64,000 nt of DNA from Desulfofundulus australicus DSM 11792 (GCF_900129285.1 NZ_FQUW01000005.1:1-64000), one strand, 5' to 3'; shown: positions 26,531 through 36,762, counted from the stretch's first letter. The notes: generated from the letters alone by a model not told the origin. Translations and numbers: made by a program.

Positions 26531-27669
26531 GGCAGCACAAATTCCTGGAAAACCAGGTTGGCCAGGGGTAAGCCCCGCGGAGTTAACCTCAAATGCCCGG
26601 AACAAACTTCCAGGAGTCCCGCTTCCTTTAACTTCAGGATTTGATCCCCAAATACCTCTTCAATATTTTTCCCAAAACGGGCTCTAAATTTTTCCAGGTC
26701 CAGCCCCTCCCTGAGGCGAAGAGCTAAAAACACTGTTTCCGACATCATTAGAGGAAGGGATAATTTCTCGCGGCCGGCCACCGGCAATTTTCCTGAGGAA
26801 AGAGTCGCCCGGTATTCCTCCAGGGAAGAGGTATTGTAAAAGCGCTCCCCCCGCAGGCAGGAATGGGCTGCCGGGCCCAGGCCGAGATATGGTTCATACT
26901 GCCAGTAGGATAGATTATGCCGGCAACGGTAACCGGGACGGGCAAAATTGGAGATCTCATAATGCTCGTAACCCCGGGCCGTAAGAAAATTTATCACCTC
27001 CCGGTACATGGCCAGTTCCGTTTCCTCGTCACAGCAGGGGATACTGCCACTGGCCACCGCCCGGGCCAGGGGTGTTCCTTCTTCAAGCTGCAGCGCATAG
27101 GCCGAAATGTGCTCGGGCTCCAGGATAAGTATTTCTTCCAGGCACTTTCTCCAATCCGCCAGGCTCTGACCGGGAAGGGCAAAAATGAGATCCAGGTTGA
27201 GATTGCCAAAACCGGCCCGGCGGGCCAGCCTTACCGCCTCCACAGCCTGGGAAAAACTATGGACCCGCCCCAGCAACTTCAAAAGGTGTTCCGAACACGC
27301 CTGCACCCCGAGGGAAAGGCGGTTGACCCCGGCCGCATACAGGGCTTTTAATCCGGACAGGTCCACTGTTCCGGGGTTGGCTTCCACAGTTACCTCCACC
27401 CCGGAAGACCAGTGGAAATAACGGCGGCAGCCTTCCAGTATGGCCACCAGCTCCCCCTGCGGCAGGCAGGTGGGTGTACCGCCACCGATGAAAATGGTTT
27501 TGAGAACCCTCTCCTGCGGCGACAGGTGTTCATGATAAAGGGCCATTTCCCGTAAAAGAGCGACCCGGTACCGGCGGGCGGCTTCCGGGTCATAAACATA
27601 GGAAACAAAATCACAGTAACGGCATTTACGCAGGCAAAAGGGAACATGAATATACAGGCTGATGGCCAC
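26527..27669 (-). CDS. hemW: Radical-SAM heme chaperone HemW
   Basis: A 380-residue protein of the HemN/HemW group. It has the radical-SAM CLRKCRYCDF motif near residue 12, GGGTPT, and the HNLSYW motif (HNxxYW) that marks HemW, a heme-binding chaperone, rather than coproporphyrinogen oxidase HemN. It lies between lepA and hrcA, the usual Firmicute order. Confidence 0.93.
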   Translation of the reverse strand: MAISLYIHVPFCLRKCRYCDFVSYVYDPEAARRYRVALLREMALYHEHLSPQERVLKTIFIGGGTPTCLPQGELVAILEGCRRYFHWSSGVEVTVEANPGTVDLSGLKALYAAGVNRLSLGVQACSEHLLKLLGRVHSFSQAVEAVRLARRAGFGNLNLDLIFALPGQSLADWRKCLEEILILEPEHISAYALQLEEGTPLARAVASGSIPCCDEETELAMYREVINFLTARGYEHYEISNFARPGYRCRHNLSYWQYEPYLGLGPAAHSCLRGERFYNTSSLEEYRATLSSGKLPVAGREKLSLPLMMSETVFLALRLREGLDLEKFRARFGKNIEEVFGDQILKLKEAGLLEVCSGHLRLTPRGLPLANLVFQEFVLP

Positions 27670-27690
27670 AGGCTCACTCCCCGGGTTACT

Positions 27691-29493
27691 TCATTTATCT
27701 TCTATGCTCAACACAGCCATAAAGGCCTCTTGAGGAATTTCCACGCTGCCTACCTGTTTCATTCGTTTTTTGCCTTCCTTTTGTTTTTCCAGGAGCTTGC
27801 GCTTACGGGTAACGTCACCGCCGTAACATTTAGCCAGCACATCCTTGCGCCTGGCCTTGATGGTCTCACGGGCAATTACACGGCTACCGATAGCTGCCTG
27901 AACGGGTACATCAAACAACTGCCGGGGAATCAAGCTGCGCAGCTTTTCAACCAGCTGCCGTCCACGGTGATAGGCCTTGTCCCGGTGAACAATACAGGTC
28001 AGCGCATCCACCGGCTCACCATTGATCAAAATATCCAGCTTTACCAGATCGCTTTCCCTGTAACCCGCCAGTTCATAATCCAGGGAAGCATAACCCCGGG
28101 TACGGGATTTCAGCTGGTCAAAAAAATCAAAAATAACCTCGGCCAGGGGCAGGTCGTAAACGAGCATGACCCGGTTTTCCCCCAGGTACTCCATGGTTTT
28201 AAAAGTACCCCGGCGTTCCTGGGCCAGGTCCATTACCGATCCCACATACTCTTTAGGCACCATGATGGTGGCAGTAACAAATGGTTCCTCCATCCGGGCC
28301 AACTTCCCCGCTGGCGGAATTCTGGTCGGGTTGTCGATGTAAAGCTCTTCCCCCGAAGTGGTAACAACCCTGTAGACCACGTTGGGTGCGGTGGTAATTA
28401 AATTCAGGCCGTATTCCCGCTCCAGCCGCTCCTGGATAATTTCCATGTGCAGCAATCCCAGGAAGCCGCAGCGAAAACCAAAACCCAGGGCCTCGGAGGT
28501 TTCCGGCTCATAAACCAGGGAGGCATCGTTCAACTTCAATTTTTCCAGGGCGTCCCGCAGAGCACCGTAATCCACCGCATCCACGGGATAAAGGCCGCAA
28601 TAAACCATGGGCGTCACTTTGCGGTAACCGGGCAAGGGCTTTTCCGCCGGACGGGCAGCATCGGTGATGGTGTCACCCACCCGGGTGTCCCTTACATTTT
28701 TTATACCCGCAGCCACATATCCCACCTGACCGGCATCCAGCCGTCCCGTGGGAGTCATGGCCGGCCTGAAGATACCCACCTCGCTGACCTCAAATTCCTT
28801 TCCGGTGGACATCATTTTTATGTGCATGCCCTCTTCCAGGTGGCCATCCACCACACGCACATAGGCAATAACCCCTTTATAGGGGTCATAATGGGAATCA
28901 AAAATAAGAGCTTTTAAAGGAGCAGCGGGGTTACCCCTGGGAGGTGGGATACGCTGCACGATGGCCTCCAAAAGCTCCTTTACTCCGGTCCCAAACTTGG
29001 CTGAAACCAAAATGGCCCCGGAAGCATCCAGCCCGATCACATCTTCGATTTCCTGTTTCACCCGCTCGGGATCAGCCGCAGGCAGGTCAATTTTATTAAT
29101 CACCGGGATAATTTCCAGATCGTTTTCAATGGCCAGGTACACGTTGGCCAGGGTTTGGGCCTCGATTCCCTGGGCCGCATCCACCACCAGCAGCGCTCCC
29201 TCGCAGGCCGCCAGGCTGCGGGAAACTTCATAACTAAAGTCCACATGCCCGGGAGTATCGATCAAGTTCAACTGGTATTCAATCCCGTCTTCGGCCTGGT
29301 AAGCCAGCCGCACTGCCTGCAGCTTAATGGTAATGCCCCTCTCCCGTTCCAGATCCATCTGGTCCAGAACCTGGTCGGTCATCTCCCGCGGGCTGAGGGC
29401 TCCCGTGTATTCTAAAAGCCTGTCGGCCAGGGTGGACTTACCGTGATCAATGTGGGCAATGATGCAAAAATTACGGATGCGTTCTCTCCCCAT
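27691..29493 (-). CDS. lepA: Elongation factor 4 (LepA)
   Basis: A 600-residue translational GTPase with the G1 motif [17 protein letters not shown] and NKIDLP, and the LepA-specific C-terminal domain ending [20 protein letters not shown]. It can back-translocate stalled ribosomes. The ATG at 29493 (MGRERIRNF) gives the standard length; a start 12 codons upstream would lie within the likely promoter/start region at 29530. Confidence 0.95.
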   Translation of the reverse strand: MGRERIRNFCIIAHIDHGKSTLADRLLEYTGALSPREMTDQVLDQMDLERERGITIKLQAVRLAYQAEDGIEYQLNLIDTPGHVDFSYEVSRSLAACEGALLVVDAAQGIEAQTLANVYLAIENDLEIIPVINKIDLPAADPERVKQEIEDVIGLDASGAILVSAKFGTGVKELLEAIVQRIPPPRGNPAAPLKALIFDSHYDPYKGVIAYVRVVDGHLEEGMHIKMMSTGKEFEVSEVGIFRPAMTPTGRLDAGQVGYVAAGIKNVRDTRVGDTITDAARPAEKPLPGYRKVTPMVYCGLYPVDAVDYGALRDALEKLKLNDASLVYEPETSEALGFGFRCGFLGLLHMEIIQERLEREYGLNLITTAPNVVYRVVTTSGEELYIDNPTRIPPAGKLARMEEPFVTATIMVPKEYVGSVMDLAQERRGTFKTMEYLGENRVMLVYDLPLAEVIFDFFDQLKSRTRGYASLDYELAGYRESDLVKLDILINGEPVDALTCIVHRDKAYHRGRQLVEKLRSLIPRQLFDVPVQAAIGSRVIARETIKARRKDVLAKCYGGDVTRKRKLLEKQKEGKKRMKQVGSVEIPQEAFMAVLSIEDK

Positions 29494-29529
29494 GCCCGCA
29501 ATCACCATCCTCAAATCTCTCAGAGACAT

Positions 29530-29558
29530 ATTATAACATCAATCATCGGAGGTGAAAA
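29530..29558 (-). promoter_or_regulatory. Probable lepA promoter
   Basis: A perfect TATAAT (29535-29530, minus strand) with a weak TTTTCA 17 bases upstream (29558-29553). It would place the transcript start near 29523, which supports the shorter lepA start. Confidence 0.5.
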
Positions 29559-29575
29559 GAATTCTTATTCCGGAC

Positions 29576-29779
29576 TTACCACTTGAAGTCCGGAGTATAC
29601 CGGGCAGCCAGTTCTACCAGCTCCTGCAGGTGGTCACCAAATGCCCTGGCCAGTTGCTCCAGCCGGAGGGGGCCCGGGGGTAGAAGAAACTGGTTATACC
29701 CTGCCAGCACCACCTCCAGGCCGAAAACCACCAGGCCCAGGAAAATTCCCAGAACAACAACCGTCCTCCACCAGCTCAT
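29576..29779 (-). CDS. Small single-helix membrane protein
   Basis: A 67-residue protein: MSWW, one hydrophobic helix (about 6-27), then an amphipathic helix with LEQLARAFGDHLQELVELAARY. The start has AGGAG only 2 bases away and GGGAG further upstream, so expression level is uncertain. It lies upstream of lepA in the same direction. No family recognised. Confidence 0.55.
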   Translation of the reverse strand: MSWWRTVVVLGIFLGLVVFGLEVVLAGYNQFLLPPGPLRLEQLARAFGDHLQELVELAARYTPDFKW

Positions 29780-30019
29780 ACTCCTGATCTCACTCCCTGT
29801 GTTCCATTATTGAGCATTTAATTTACTTTTTATACAGGGAAGGTTGCCGGCCGGCCAGGTTGGTGGAAGCTGACAGGGTTTTCCAAATCCGGCAGAACGG
29901 CCGGTAAGGAAGAAGACCTTTTCTGCAGGTATTATAATGGTAAAATATAATGTAAATGCTTAAAGAGGAAATGCGGGCCTTTACGCCAGAAAGAGATATC
30001 TGCTGGAAGGAGTGTTACC

Positions 30020-30799
30020 ATGCCGCTTGCAGAAGGAGAACTGGTTGTCTTTGCCGACGAACGTTTTCAATTATTACAGCGCCTTACCCCGGGGAAACGC
30101 CTGAATACCTACTGGGGTTACATTGATCATGATGAAGTTCTGGGCCTGGAACCGGGCAGTATGGTCAGGACTTCCGGAGGGAAAAAACTCTACGTATTTT
30201 ACCCAACTGTTTCCAATTACATACTAAAAATGCCGCGCAAGAGCGGCATCATATACCCCAAAGACCTGGGTATCATCATGGTCTGGACGGATATAGGGCC
30301 TGGAGATCGGGTGCTTCTGGGAGGGGTCGGAAGCGGAGCGCTGCTGATAGCAGTGTTGAGGCAGGTGGGAACGGCCGGCAAAGTAGTAGCTTATGATCTC
30401 CGCCAGGACATGCTTGACTGTGCCACGGAAAACATAAAAACATATTTCGGCACCGTACCCTCCCATCTCGAACTCAAGCTGGGGGATATTTACGAAGCTA
30501 CCGGGGAAACGGGCTATAACCGGCTACTCCTGGACGTACCGGAACCGTGGAAGGCTGTCAGGATTGCGGACAGCGCCCTGGTTCCCGGCGGCATTCTGTG
30601 TTCCTACCTGCCTTCCATTGTTCAGGCCCGTACCCTTACCACCGTCCTGCAAAAATCGGGTTCCTTTGGTTTAATTGAGACCCTGGAAGTAATGCTCCGG
30701 CAATGGCACGTGGAAGGCCGTGCGGTCAGGCCCCAGCACCGCATGGTAGGCCACACCGGATTTCTCACCTTCGCACGCAAACTGAGCGGCGGAGAGTAA
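30020..30799 (+). CDS. TrmI-like tRNA (adenine-N1) methyltransferase
   Basis: A 259-residue protein with the layout of tRNA m1A58 methyltransferase: N-terminal small domain, YPKDLGIIMVWTDIGPGDRV, a SAM-binding loop, and LLLDVPEPWKAV. The motif I reads VLLGGVGSGALLIAVL instead of the usual VLEAGTGSGALT; the Glu/Ala residues that line the cofactor site are changed, so substrate or activity could differ. It stands alone between minus-strand genes, with two TATAAT boxes (29933-29938 and 29946-29951) in its leader but no clear -35 element. Confidence 0.82.
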   Translation: MPLAEGELVVFADERFQLLQRLTPGKRLNTYWGYIDHDEVLGLEPGSMVRTSGGKKLYVFYPTVSNYILKMPRKSGIIYPKDLGIIMVWTDIGPGDRVLLGGVGSGALLIAVLRQVGTAGKVVAYDLRQDMLDCATENIKTYFGTVPSHLELKLGDIYEATGETGYNRLLLDVPEPWKAVRIADSALVPGGILCSYLPSIVQARTLTTVLQKSGSFGLIETLEVMLRQWHVEGRAVRPQHRMVGHTGFLTFARKLSGGE

Positions 30800-30808
30800 A
30801 GAGCCCTC

Positions 30809-31855
30809 TTACTGCTCACCCGGTTGAGCAGCCCCGTTTTTCACCAGTTTTTGCACCTCTTCCCCCAAAACTTCGGCAAACAACCGGGCCGAGGCCACTG
30901 CTTCCGCAGTGGTGTTGTTGGTACTCCCAATTTCCACCAGCAGCGCCCGGGGATGAAGAAACTGGTTATATCGCCCCTCTTTAACCCGTACCCCCTGGCA
31001 CAAGCCGGGGTATTTTTTATTCAGGGCCGCAGCCAGTTGCCTGGCAAACTGTTCATTCTGCCGCCAGCCGGGGAAGGGCGCCCTGGCGTCGGAACCGACG
31101 ACAAACAGGATGGGCGCCACTTCCTTTCCCTGAACCCTTACCAGGCAGTCCCGGCGGGGCTTACCGGCATCCCGGTGTATATCCAGGAGCACTTCCAGCT
31201 GGGGTTCTTCCTGCAGCACCTCCCGCACCGTTTTTTCGGACTCCATATATGATAAGTTATACTTCTGGTCGTGAATTTTTTTTATGTGCAGGGTCGGCAG
31301 GCCATATCTTTTTTCCAGCTCCTGGCGTATAACTTCTCCCACCTGCACCACACTCCCCTCTTTCCCATCCAGCCTGGCCACACCATCCGTCAGGCTGTAA
31401 CATTCTCCGGTATGGGTGTGGTAAATGGCCACCAGATATTTTCCGGAAGAGTTTAAAGGTACACCGGCTGCCTGTTCTGAAGCAGGTTCCGGCGGATTAA
31501 CCCTTCCTTCCTGCTTTACCTGCAGATAAGCCAGCAGGGAAAGCTGGGAACGAAGCATGTCCCGGGAATCTTTCCAGGGAAGGACGGTATCTCCGCCCAT
31601 CACCGACCACCAGCCGGATAGCGGACCCGAAAAATCCTTCCCTTCTTCCCCACCGGCAGTGTGCAGAGGGAGAGCGGCCCGCAGGATTAACCGCGGATCC
31701 CGGGGAAATAATACCTGTCCCCCTGAGCGGAAAAACAATAATCCTATCCCTGTAATCAGAGCAAAGAAGATCAAAATAATACCGGCCAAAAACAGAATGC
31801 TAAAGAGCCTGCCCCATAACCAGCGGTGCCGGTAGCTGTAGAGAACAGGATACAC
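30809..31855 (-). CDS. spoIIP: Stage II sporulation protein P
   Basis: A 348-residue protein with one N-terminal membrane helix (about 18-38) and a C-terminal amidase/endopeptidase domain containing IYHTHTGE near residue 143, LLDIHRDA near 228 and LVEIGSTNNT near 307. SpoIIP degrades septal peptidoglycan with SpoIID during engulfment, so the organism very probably forms spores. It ends 9 bases from the TrmI-like gene, tail to tail. Confidence 0.93.
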   Translation of the reverse strand: MYPVLYSYRHRWLWGRLFSILFLAGIILIFFALITGIGLLFFRSGGQVLFPRDPRLILRAALPLHTAGGEEGKDFSGPLSGWWSVMGGDTVLPWKDSRDMLRSQLSLLAYLQVKQEGRVNPPEPASEQAAGVPLNSSGKYLVAIYHTHTGECYSLTDGVARLDGKEGSVVQVGEVIRQELEKRYGLPTLHIKKIHDQKYNLSYMESEKTVREVLQEEPQLEVLLDIHRDAGKPRRDCLVRVQGKEVAPILFVVGSDARAPFPGWRQNEQFARQLAAALNKKYPGLCQGVRVKEGRYNQFLHPRALLVEIGSTNNTTAEAVASARLFAEVLGEEVQKLVKNGAAQPGEQ

Positions 31856-31904
31856 AAAAATCCCCTCCCGGATAAGCCTGTACCATTTTATGTCCGGAAG
31901 GGGG
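31856..31904 (-). terminator. Terminator between the holin-like gene and spoIIP
   Basis: An 11-base stem with one mismatch (31862-31872 with 31893-31903), followed on the minus strand by TTTTT (31860-31856). It should end the holin-like transcript just before spoIIP. Confidence 0.65.
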
Positions 31905-31948
31905 TCTTTATGAAAAATACCTTCAGAGCATTGAAGTGCCCGGCCGCT

Positions 31949-32290
31949 TTATCGCAAAACCGTGGGCACCACCGCATCGATAAGTCCGATAATAAAGGCA
32001 GCAATCAACGCACCCAGCAAATTAACGCTAAGCAGGTTGGGGATGATAAACTGGGCCACGTAGATTACCACTGCTGCCGTTATAAATCCCACAATTCCGC
32101 GGCTTTGGGGTGAAACCCGGTCACCCAGCAGGGCCTCTACAATGTAGCCCAGCACGGCAATAACCACCGCAGCAATCAGCGCCCCCACAAATCCTCCGCG
32201 CACCACAAAACCCGGGGACAGCCAGCTCACCACTATGAGCACCAGCGCGGAGACGATAAATCTTACAATTACACCCAGCCACTGCGTCAT
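31949..32290 (-). CDS. Phage holin IV/YvlD-like membrane protein
   Basis: A 113-residue protein with four hydrophobic helices and the pattern of the phage_holin_4 family (PF04020), for example VVISWLSPGFVV-like and GLIDAVVPTVLR segments. The ATG at 32290 follows a perfect AAAGGAGGTGATT site. Chromosomal members of this family are of unknown function and not tied to a prophage; nothing phage-like surrounds it. Confidence 0.75.
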   Translation of the reverse strand: MTQWLGVIVRFIVSALVLIVVSWLSPGFVVRGGFVGALIAAVVIAVLGYIVEALLGDRVSPQSRGIVGFITAAVVIYVAQFIIPNLLSVNLLGALIAAFIIGLIDAVVPTVLR

Positions 32291-32355
32291 GGTAATCACC
32301 TCCTTTTCCTGCTCCATAGCTTTAACAAAAAAACGACAGGCTATACCAGTTACCC

Positions 32356-32384
32356 TTGCAATTTTTATGAGCCCGTGGTAAAAT
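32356..32384 (+). promoter_or_regulatory. rpsT promoter
   Basis: TTGCAA (32356-32361), 17 bases, TAAAAT (32379-32384), directed to rpsT with a leader of about 20 bases. Confidence 0.65.
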
Positions 32385-32411
32385 GGGGGCTGTTGGGAGG
32401 TGACTGAAGAG

Positions 32412-32681
32412 GTGCCCAATACAAAGTCGGCTTTAAAGAGAATGAGAGTTATCCGCAAGCGCACCCTCCGGAACAGGCAGCTGAAATCGGCCCTGCGTAC
32501 CACCATTAAAAAATTTGAGCGCGCTCTCGCGGCCGGTGCCAGTGTGGAGGAAACCAGGGAACTTTTACGCCGTGCGCTGAGGGCCATTGACAAGGCGGTA
32601 ACAAAGGGTATCCTACATAAAAATACTGCTGCCCGTAAAAAATCCCGCCTGGCCAAGCGTTTCAACCGGCTGGTAAGCTAG
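32412..32681 (+). CDS. rpsT: 30S ribosomal protein S20
   Basis: An 89-residue basic protein with the S20 pattern PNTKSALKRMRVIRKRTLRN and KGILHKNTAARKKSRLAKR. The GTG at 32412 gives the standard PNxKSA start and lies 9 bases after GGAGGTG; a GTG at 32400 overlaps that site. Confidence 0.95.
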   Translation: MPNTKSALKRMRVIRKRTLRNRQLKSALRTTIKKFERALAAGASVEETRELLRRALRAIDKAVTKGILHKNTAARKKSRLAKRFNRLVS

Positions 32682-32704
32682 GTGTGTTTACTTTTAAGCA
32701 CGCA

Positions 32705-32742
32705 TAAAAAAACCACCCCGGCATGGAGCGGTGGTTTTTTAA
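32705..32742. terminator. Bidirectional terminator between rpsT and holA
   Basis: AAAAAACCACC (32707-32717) pairs with GGTGGTTTTTT (32730-32740), giving a hairpin with T runs on both strands. It can end rpsT on the plus strand and holA on the minus strand. Confidence 0.85.
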
Positions 32743-32753
32743 TTTTATATTTT

Positions 32754-33800
32754 TTATTCCCCTGCCCCCATCTCCAGCAGGAACATTTCTATGGCCGGGT
32801 AAAAATCCACCCTGCCTTTTTTTACCGCCCGGTCCAGATCTAAAAGCTTCTCCAGCACTTGCACAACCTGTTTCCTGGAAAAGTTTTTGGATTGAGCCAG
32901 GAGCTTTTGGGCGACAAAAGGAGGCAACCCCAGTTTTGCCGCCAGTTCCCGGGAAGACCGGCTAGAGACTTTTAATTCCAGAACCTGCAGGATAAGCCGG
33001 AACTGGCGCGCTATCATGGCCAGGATCACCGGACCCGGCTGGCCCTGCTGCATCAGCTTACGGATGCCCCCCAGCGCCGCTCCAACCCGCCTTCCGCCAA
33101 TGGCATCGACAACGTTAAAAATATTCTCCTCCAGGAGAGGAACGGTGAGCTCATAGATGTCCTCCTCCAGAATAGTTTCCCTGGAACCGGTATAGGAAAT
33201 TAACTTGGCCATTTCCTGGCTTAAAACCGAAAGGCCGGGCCCCATCCTCTCAACCAGCAAACTGGCAGCAGCTGGAGTAATAGTCTTACGGGCCAGGCGC
33301 GCCTGCTTTTCCAGCCAGCGGACCAGTTCCCCTTTTTTTAAATAGGTAAATTCCACTGCCCGGCCGGTACTTTTAAGGGACCTGAAAAAAGGCCCCTTTT
33401 TATCTACCGGTTGGGTAGTGGTAAATATCAGGCAGGTAGTGGAAACGGGTTTCTGCAGGTATGCCAGCAAGGGGTTACCCGCAGCCCGGGAAGATCCTCC
33501 TTCCTTCCTGCTGCTGGAAGGAGAACCGGTAAAAAATGGGGCATGGCGGACCACCACCAGGCGCCACCCGGCCATAAAAGGTGGTGTTTGCGCCCGCATT
33601 ACAATATCCTCCGCGGAAACCTCTTCGCCATCCATTATATCAAGATTGAATTCCCCCGCTGGAGGTTTCACTAACTTTTCCCGGAATCTCTGCACAGCTT
33701 TTTCATGTAAATATGACTCCTGACCGTAAAATAAATAAACCGGTGCAATATCCTCCCTCTCCAGATCCCCGATTAAATCCAGGTAATATTTCAACCCCAC
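32754..33800 (-). CDS. holA: DNA polymerase III delta subunit
   Basis: A 348-residue clamp-loader delta subunit: AAA-like N-terminal domain beginning PVYLFYGQESYLHEKAVQRF, then the lid and collar domains with FNVVDAIGGRR and LLDLDRAVKKGR. It opens the sliding clamp. It is convergent with rpsT, its frequent neighbour. Confidence 0.92.
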   Translation of the reverse strand: MGLKYYLDLIGDLEREDIAPVYLFYGQESYLHEKAVQRFREKLVKPPAGEFNLDIMDGEEVSAEDIVMRAQTPPFMAGWRLVVVRHAPFFTGSPSSSRKEGGSSRAAGNPLLAYLQKPVSTTCLIFTTTQPVDKKGPFFRSLKSTGRAVEFTYLKKGELVRWLEKQARLARKTITPAAASLLVERMGPGLSVLSQEMAKLISYTGSRETILEEDIYELTVPLLEENIFNVVDAIGGRRVGAALGGIRKLMQQGQPGPVILAMIARQFRLILQVLELKVSSRSSRELAAKLGLPPFVAQKLLAQSKNFSRKQVVQVLEKLLDLDRAVKKGRVDFYPAIEMFLLEMGAGE

Positions 33801-33819
33801 CCCTCCGGCTAACTTAACT

Positions 33820-34122
33820 TCATTTAATTTTTTCTTCCACCGCCGCCACTTTACCTGCCATGGTCAGCTCTTTATCCCGCCGGTCGTCAATGCGAATTGT
33901 AGTTACCACCCGGGTAACTTCCCGGCCAAATGGCACTTCATGCATCCGGCGAATCACCGCCAGCAGGACATCCAGATCTCCTTCGATAATAGTCCCCATG
34001 GGGGTGAGCTGATAACGGATATGCTTTTCATCTTTTAAAACCTCCAGGCACCGGGCGACATAAGCGCTCAAGCTGGTATCGCCGGTACCGACGGGAACGA
34101 TGCTTACTTCCACCACGGCCAT
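33820..34122 (-). CDS. MTH1187/YqgV family (DUF77) protein
   Basis: A 100-residue ferredoxin-fold protein with the family pattern [21 protein letters not shown] and [15 protein letters not shown]. Members bind thiamine or related compounds. The ATG at 34122 follows AAGGGTGAT by 7 bases. It is the last gene of the molybdenum cofactor cluster by position, but no functional link is known. Confidence 0.85.
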   Translation of the reverse strand: MAVVEVSIVPVGTGDTSLSAYVARCLEVLKDEKHIRYQLTPMGTIIEGDLDVLLAVIRRMHEVPFGREVTRVVTTIRIDDRRDKELTMAGKVAAVEEKIK

Positions 34123-34142
34123 AATTATCACCCTTCCCAAGG

Positions 34143-34637
34143 TTAGTTCAGACCCAGGAAATCAACAATAAAATCCGCCACCATCCCCACATCTTCTCTA
34201 CCAAAACAGGGAAGTTCATCCTGAGCGGTACCATCACCAACCAGGGCAATTAACCGGTCTTTTCTCCCCACCCGGGCAGCAGTTTCACCGGGTGGACACA
34301 CCTCGATCTGGGGCCAGTCGCCCTTCTTATAACCTTCAGCGAGAACAATATCCACCGGACCAAGCAGCGGAACTATCTCCTGCAGAGATAGTTCCTCCTC
34401 CACCTGGCGGATGAGGGCAAATTTCCGGGGAGAGGAAATACATACCGACCGGGCACCGGCCCGGGCATGGCGCCAGGTATCCTTGCCCGGCTTATCCATT
34501 TCAAAATCACCGTGGTGGTGCTTGATGGTTCCCACCCGGAAACCGCGCCGCTCAAGCTCCCCAATCAGCTTTTCCAGAAAGGTAGTTTTACCCGTACCGG
34601 AACTCCCAACAATGCATATTCCAGGGGGAACGGACAT
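34143..34637 (-). CDS. mobB: Molybdopterin-guanine dinucleotide biosynthesis adaptor MobB
   Basis: A 164-residue P-loop GTPase with [14 protein letters not shown] near the N-terminus, [19 protein letters not shown] and VLAEGYKK. MobB helps form the guanine dinucleotide form of the molybdenum cofactor. The ATG at 34637 is 5 bases after the MOSC gene stop and follows AAGGTGAAGG. Confidence 0.92.
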   Translation of the reverse strand: MSVPPGICIVGSSGTGKTTFLEKLIGELERRGFRVGTIKHHHGDFEMDKPGKDTWRHARAGARSVCISSPRKFALIRQVEEELSLQEIVPLLGPVDIVLAEGYKKGDWPQIEVCPPGETAARVGRKDRLIALVGDGTAQDELPCFGREDVGMVADFIVDFLGLN

Positions 34638-34642
34638 GCCCT

Positions 34643-35098
34643 TCACCTTCCGCAGTTGCTCCCCGGTTTGAGAACCTCTATCCGGTCCCCCACCTTTACC
34701 GGGCCACCGGAGAGGATGCGTACAAAAATACCCTCCCGGGGCATTATACAATCACCGGTCAGCCGGCGAATCTCGCAGGCCGAATGACACTCCTTACCGA
34801 TCTGGGTTACTTCTCCAACGGCCTGGGGACCGATGGCCAGGAGGGTACCTACGGGCAGGCTGGCCAGGTCTATCCCCTCAGTGGTAATATTTTCGGCAAA
34901 ATCCCCGGGCCTGACATCCAGGCCCCGCCGGCGCATTTTCTCTATGCTTTCCATCGCCAGGAGGCTGACCTGGCGATGCCAGGGGCCGGCATGGGCATCC
35001 CCTTCCAGGCCGTGGCCGGCCACCAGCATTCCTGAACCAACATTCTTCTTACGCGTTCCTTTTTCCGAACTGGTGCATACTGCCACAATTACTCCCAT
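34643..35098 (-). CDS. MOSC domain protein
   Basis: A 151-residue stand-alone MOSC domain. The conserved Cys lies in [11 protein letters not shown] near residue 103; GLEGDAHAG and [13 protein letters not shown] are typical. MOSC domains bind the molybdenum cofactor or carry its sulfur. It overlaps moaC by 10 bases and sits between moaC and mobB, so a role in cofactor maturation is likely. Confidence 0.9.
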   Translation of the reverse strand: MGVIVAVCTSSEKGTRKKNVGSGMLVAGHGLEGDAHAGPWHRQVSLLAMESIEKMRRRGLDVRPGDFAENITTEGIDLASLPVGTLLAIGPQAVGEVTQIGKECHSACEIRRLTGDCIMPREGIFVRILSGGPVKVGDRIEVLKPGSNCGR

Positions 35099-35586
35099 TT
35101 TTCTTCCCCTTCCCGCCAGAATTCACCGCTTTTACCGCCACTTTTACTGATCAGGCGGATGTTCTGAATAACCATGGACCGGTCCACGGCTTTGCACATG
35201 TCATAGATGGTTAAAGCAGCCACACTTACGGCTGTAAGCGCCTCCATTTCCGCCCCGGTCTTACCCACAGTCCGCACCCGGGCCTGGATTTCCACCCGGG
35301 CGGGAGGCTGGAGGCGAAAATCAACAGCTACGCTGGTCAAAGAAATAAGATGGGTTAGCGGTATGAGTTCCTGCGTCTTTTTCGCAGCCATGATCCCGGC
35401 CAGCCGGGCCACCCCCAGGACATCCCCTTTAGCCGCAGTGCCTCCGGCAATGATATTTAAAGTTTCCGGGCTCATGATTACTTCTCCCCGGGCTACAGCC
35501 TCCCGGATGGAATCGTCCTTCTTGCTTATATCCACCATACGGGCCCGGCCCCGGGAGTCAAAGTGGCTCAAACATATGTCCCCCAT
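35089..35586 (-). CDS. moaC: Cyclic pyranopterin monophosphate synthase
   Basis: A 165-residue MoaC with [18 protein letters not shown], the active-site LIPLTHLI and [12 protein letters not shown] motifs, and the DMCKAVD segment. It converts the MoaA product to cyclic pyranopterin monophosphate. It starts 16 bases after moaA. Confidence 0.94.
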   Translation of the reverse strand: MGDICLSHFDSRGRARMVDISKKDDSIREAVARGEVIMSPETLNIIAGGTAAKGDVLGVARLAGIMAAKKTQELIPLTHLISLTSVAVDFRLQPPARVEIQARVRTVGKTGAEMEALTAVSVAALTIYDMCKAVDRSMVIQNIRLISKSGGKSGEFWREGEEKWE

Positions 35587-35602
35587 GACTTACAACCAGC
35601 TC

Positions 35603-36583
35603 CTATCCACCAATTTGAGACATGTTTTTCCTGGTGCGAAAATTTTCCTGACCCAGCCTGTGCCAGCCGGGCTTGTCCTGAATGGCCCGGGCTATCAGCC
35701 CGGCCAGTTCATCCCGGGTAGCACCCCGGCGCAGGGGGCCTTTGAGATCAATTTCATGTTCAGAAAACAGGCAGGGCCTCAACGCACCGGTGGCAGTCAG
35801 GCGCAGGCGGTTGCAGCGACCGCAAAAGTGATCGCTCACCGCACTGATAAACCCGATGGTGCCCGGCGCACCCGGCAGGCGGTAATAACGCGCCGGGCCG
35901 CTGCCTGCCAGCTTGCGTACTTCCTGCAACTGGCCCAGCTCCTTTTCAATCAGGCTTCTGATTTCAGCGGCAGGAACATAACCCTCCCTGGAATAACCGG
36001 CTGCTGTTCCAAAGGGCATCAATTCTATAAAGCGCACGTGCAGGGGGTGTTTTATCGAAAGCCGGGCCAGGTCGCATATTTCATCATCATTAAAGCCGCG
36101 CACAACCACGGCATTCAGCTTCACCGGATGAAGCCCGATTTCCAGGGACTTCTCAATTCCCCGCCACACCGCCTCCAGTGAGCCTCCCCGGGTAATAAAA
36201 TTGAAGCGCTCGGGTTTCAACGTATCCAGGCTGATATTAACCCGGCAAAGACCTGCAGCTTTCAACTGTCCGGCCTTTCCGGCAAGCAGGATACCATTGG
36301 TGGTAAGGGCTATATCATCAATTTCCGGTATACCGGCCAGTTTCCGCACAAGTTCCGTTATCCCGCGGCGCACCAGAGGCTCCCCTCCGGTAAGGCGCAC
36401 CTTTTTAACTCCTACTTCAGTTGCCGCCTCAACTACCCGGGTAATTTCCTCCAGGCTTAGAATTTCCCTCCGGGGCACAACAGATACACCCTGGGGGGGC
36501 ATACAGTAACGGCAACGAAGGTTGCAGCGGTCGGTAACGGAAACCCGCAGGTAGTTTATCTCTCTTTGGTAGCGATCTTCCAT
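35603..36583 (-). CDS. moaA: GTP 3',8-cyclase
   Basis: A 326-residue radical-SAM enzyme, the first step of molybdopterin synthesis. The N-terminal CNLRCRYCMPP binds the SAM cluster; a second cluster uses CGRCNRLRLTATGALRPC near residue 258. The chain ends in Gly-Gly, as needed for catalysis. It heads the moaA-moaC-MOSC-mobB unit. Confidence 0.95.
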   Translation of the reverse strand: MEDRYQREINYLRVSVTDRCNLRCRYCMPPQGVSVVPRREILSLEEITRVVEAATEVGVKKVRLTGGEPLVRRGITELVRKLAGIPEIDDIALTTNGILLAGKAGQLKAAGLCRVNISLDTLKPERFNFITRGGSLEAVWRGIEKSLEIGLHPVKLNAVVVRGFNDDEICDLARLSIKHPLHVRFIELMPFGTAAGYSREGYVPAAEIRSLIEKELGQLQEVRKLAGSGPARYYRLPGAPGTIGFISAVSDHFCGRCNRLRLTATGALRPCLFSEHEIDLKGPLRRGATRDELAGLIARAIQDKPGWHRLGQENFRTRKNMSQIGG

Positions 36584-36762
36584 CGATAGTGCACCTTCTT
36601 CCGGTAATGGGCAGCTAAGATATTATTCTCGACAAAACTCTGCTTTCCTGCCCTGATTATTTAATGTTGCTGATTTTCGTAATTGATCTCGCGCTGCACC
36701 CAATACAAACCGGCCGGCCAAGCTCTGCCTGCCATCCATGTGTCCAGCTGCAAATGTACATT

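Noticed and set aside
31949-32290. Prophage signal from the holin-like gene
   Set aside because: No other phage genes, integrase or attachment repeats nearby; this family is common on chromosomes.
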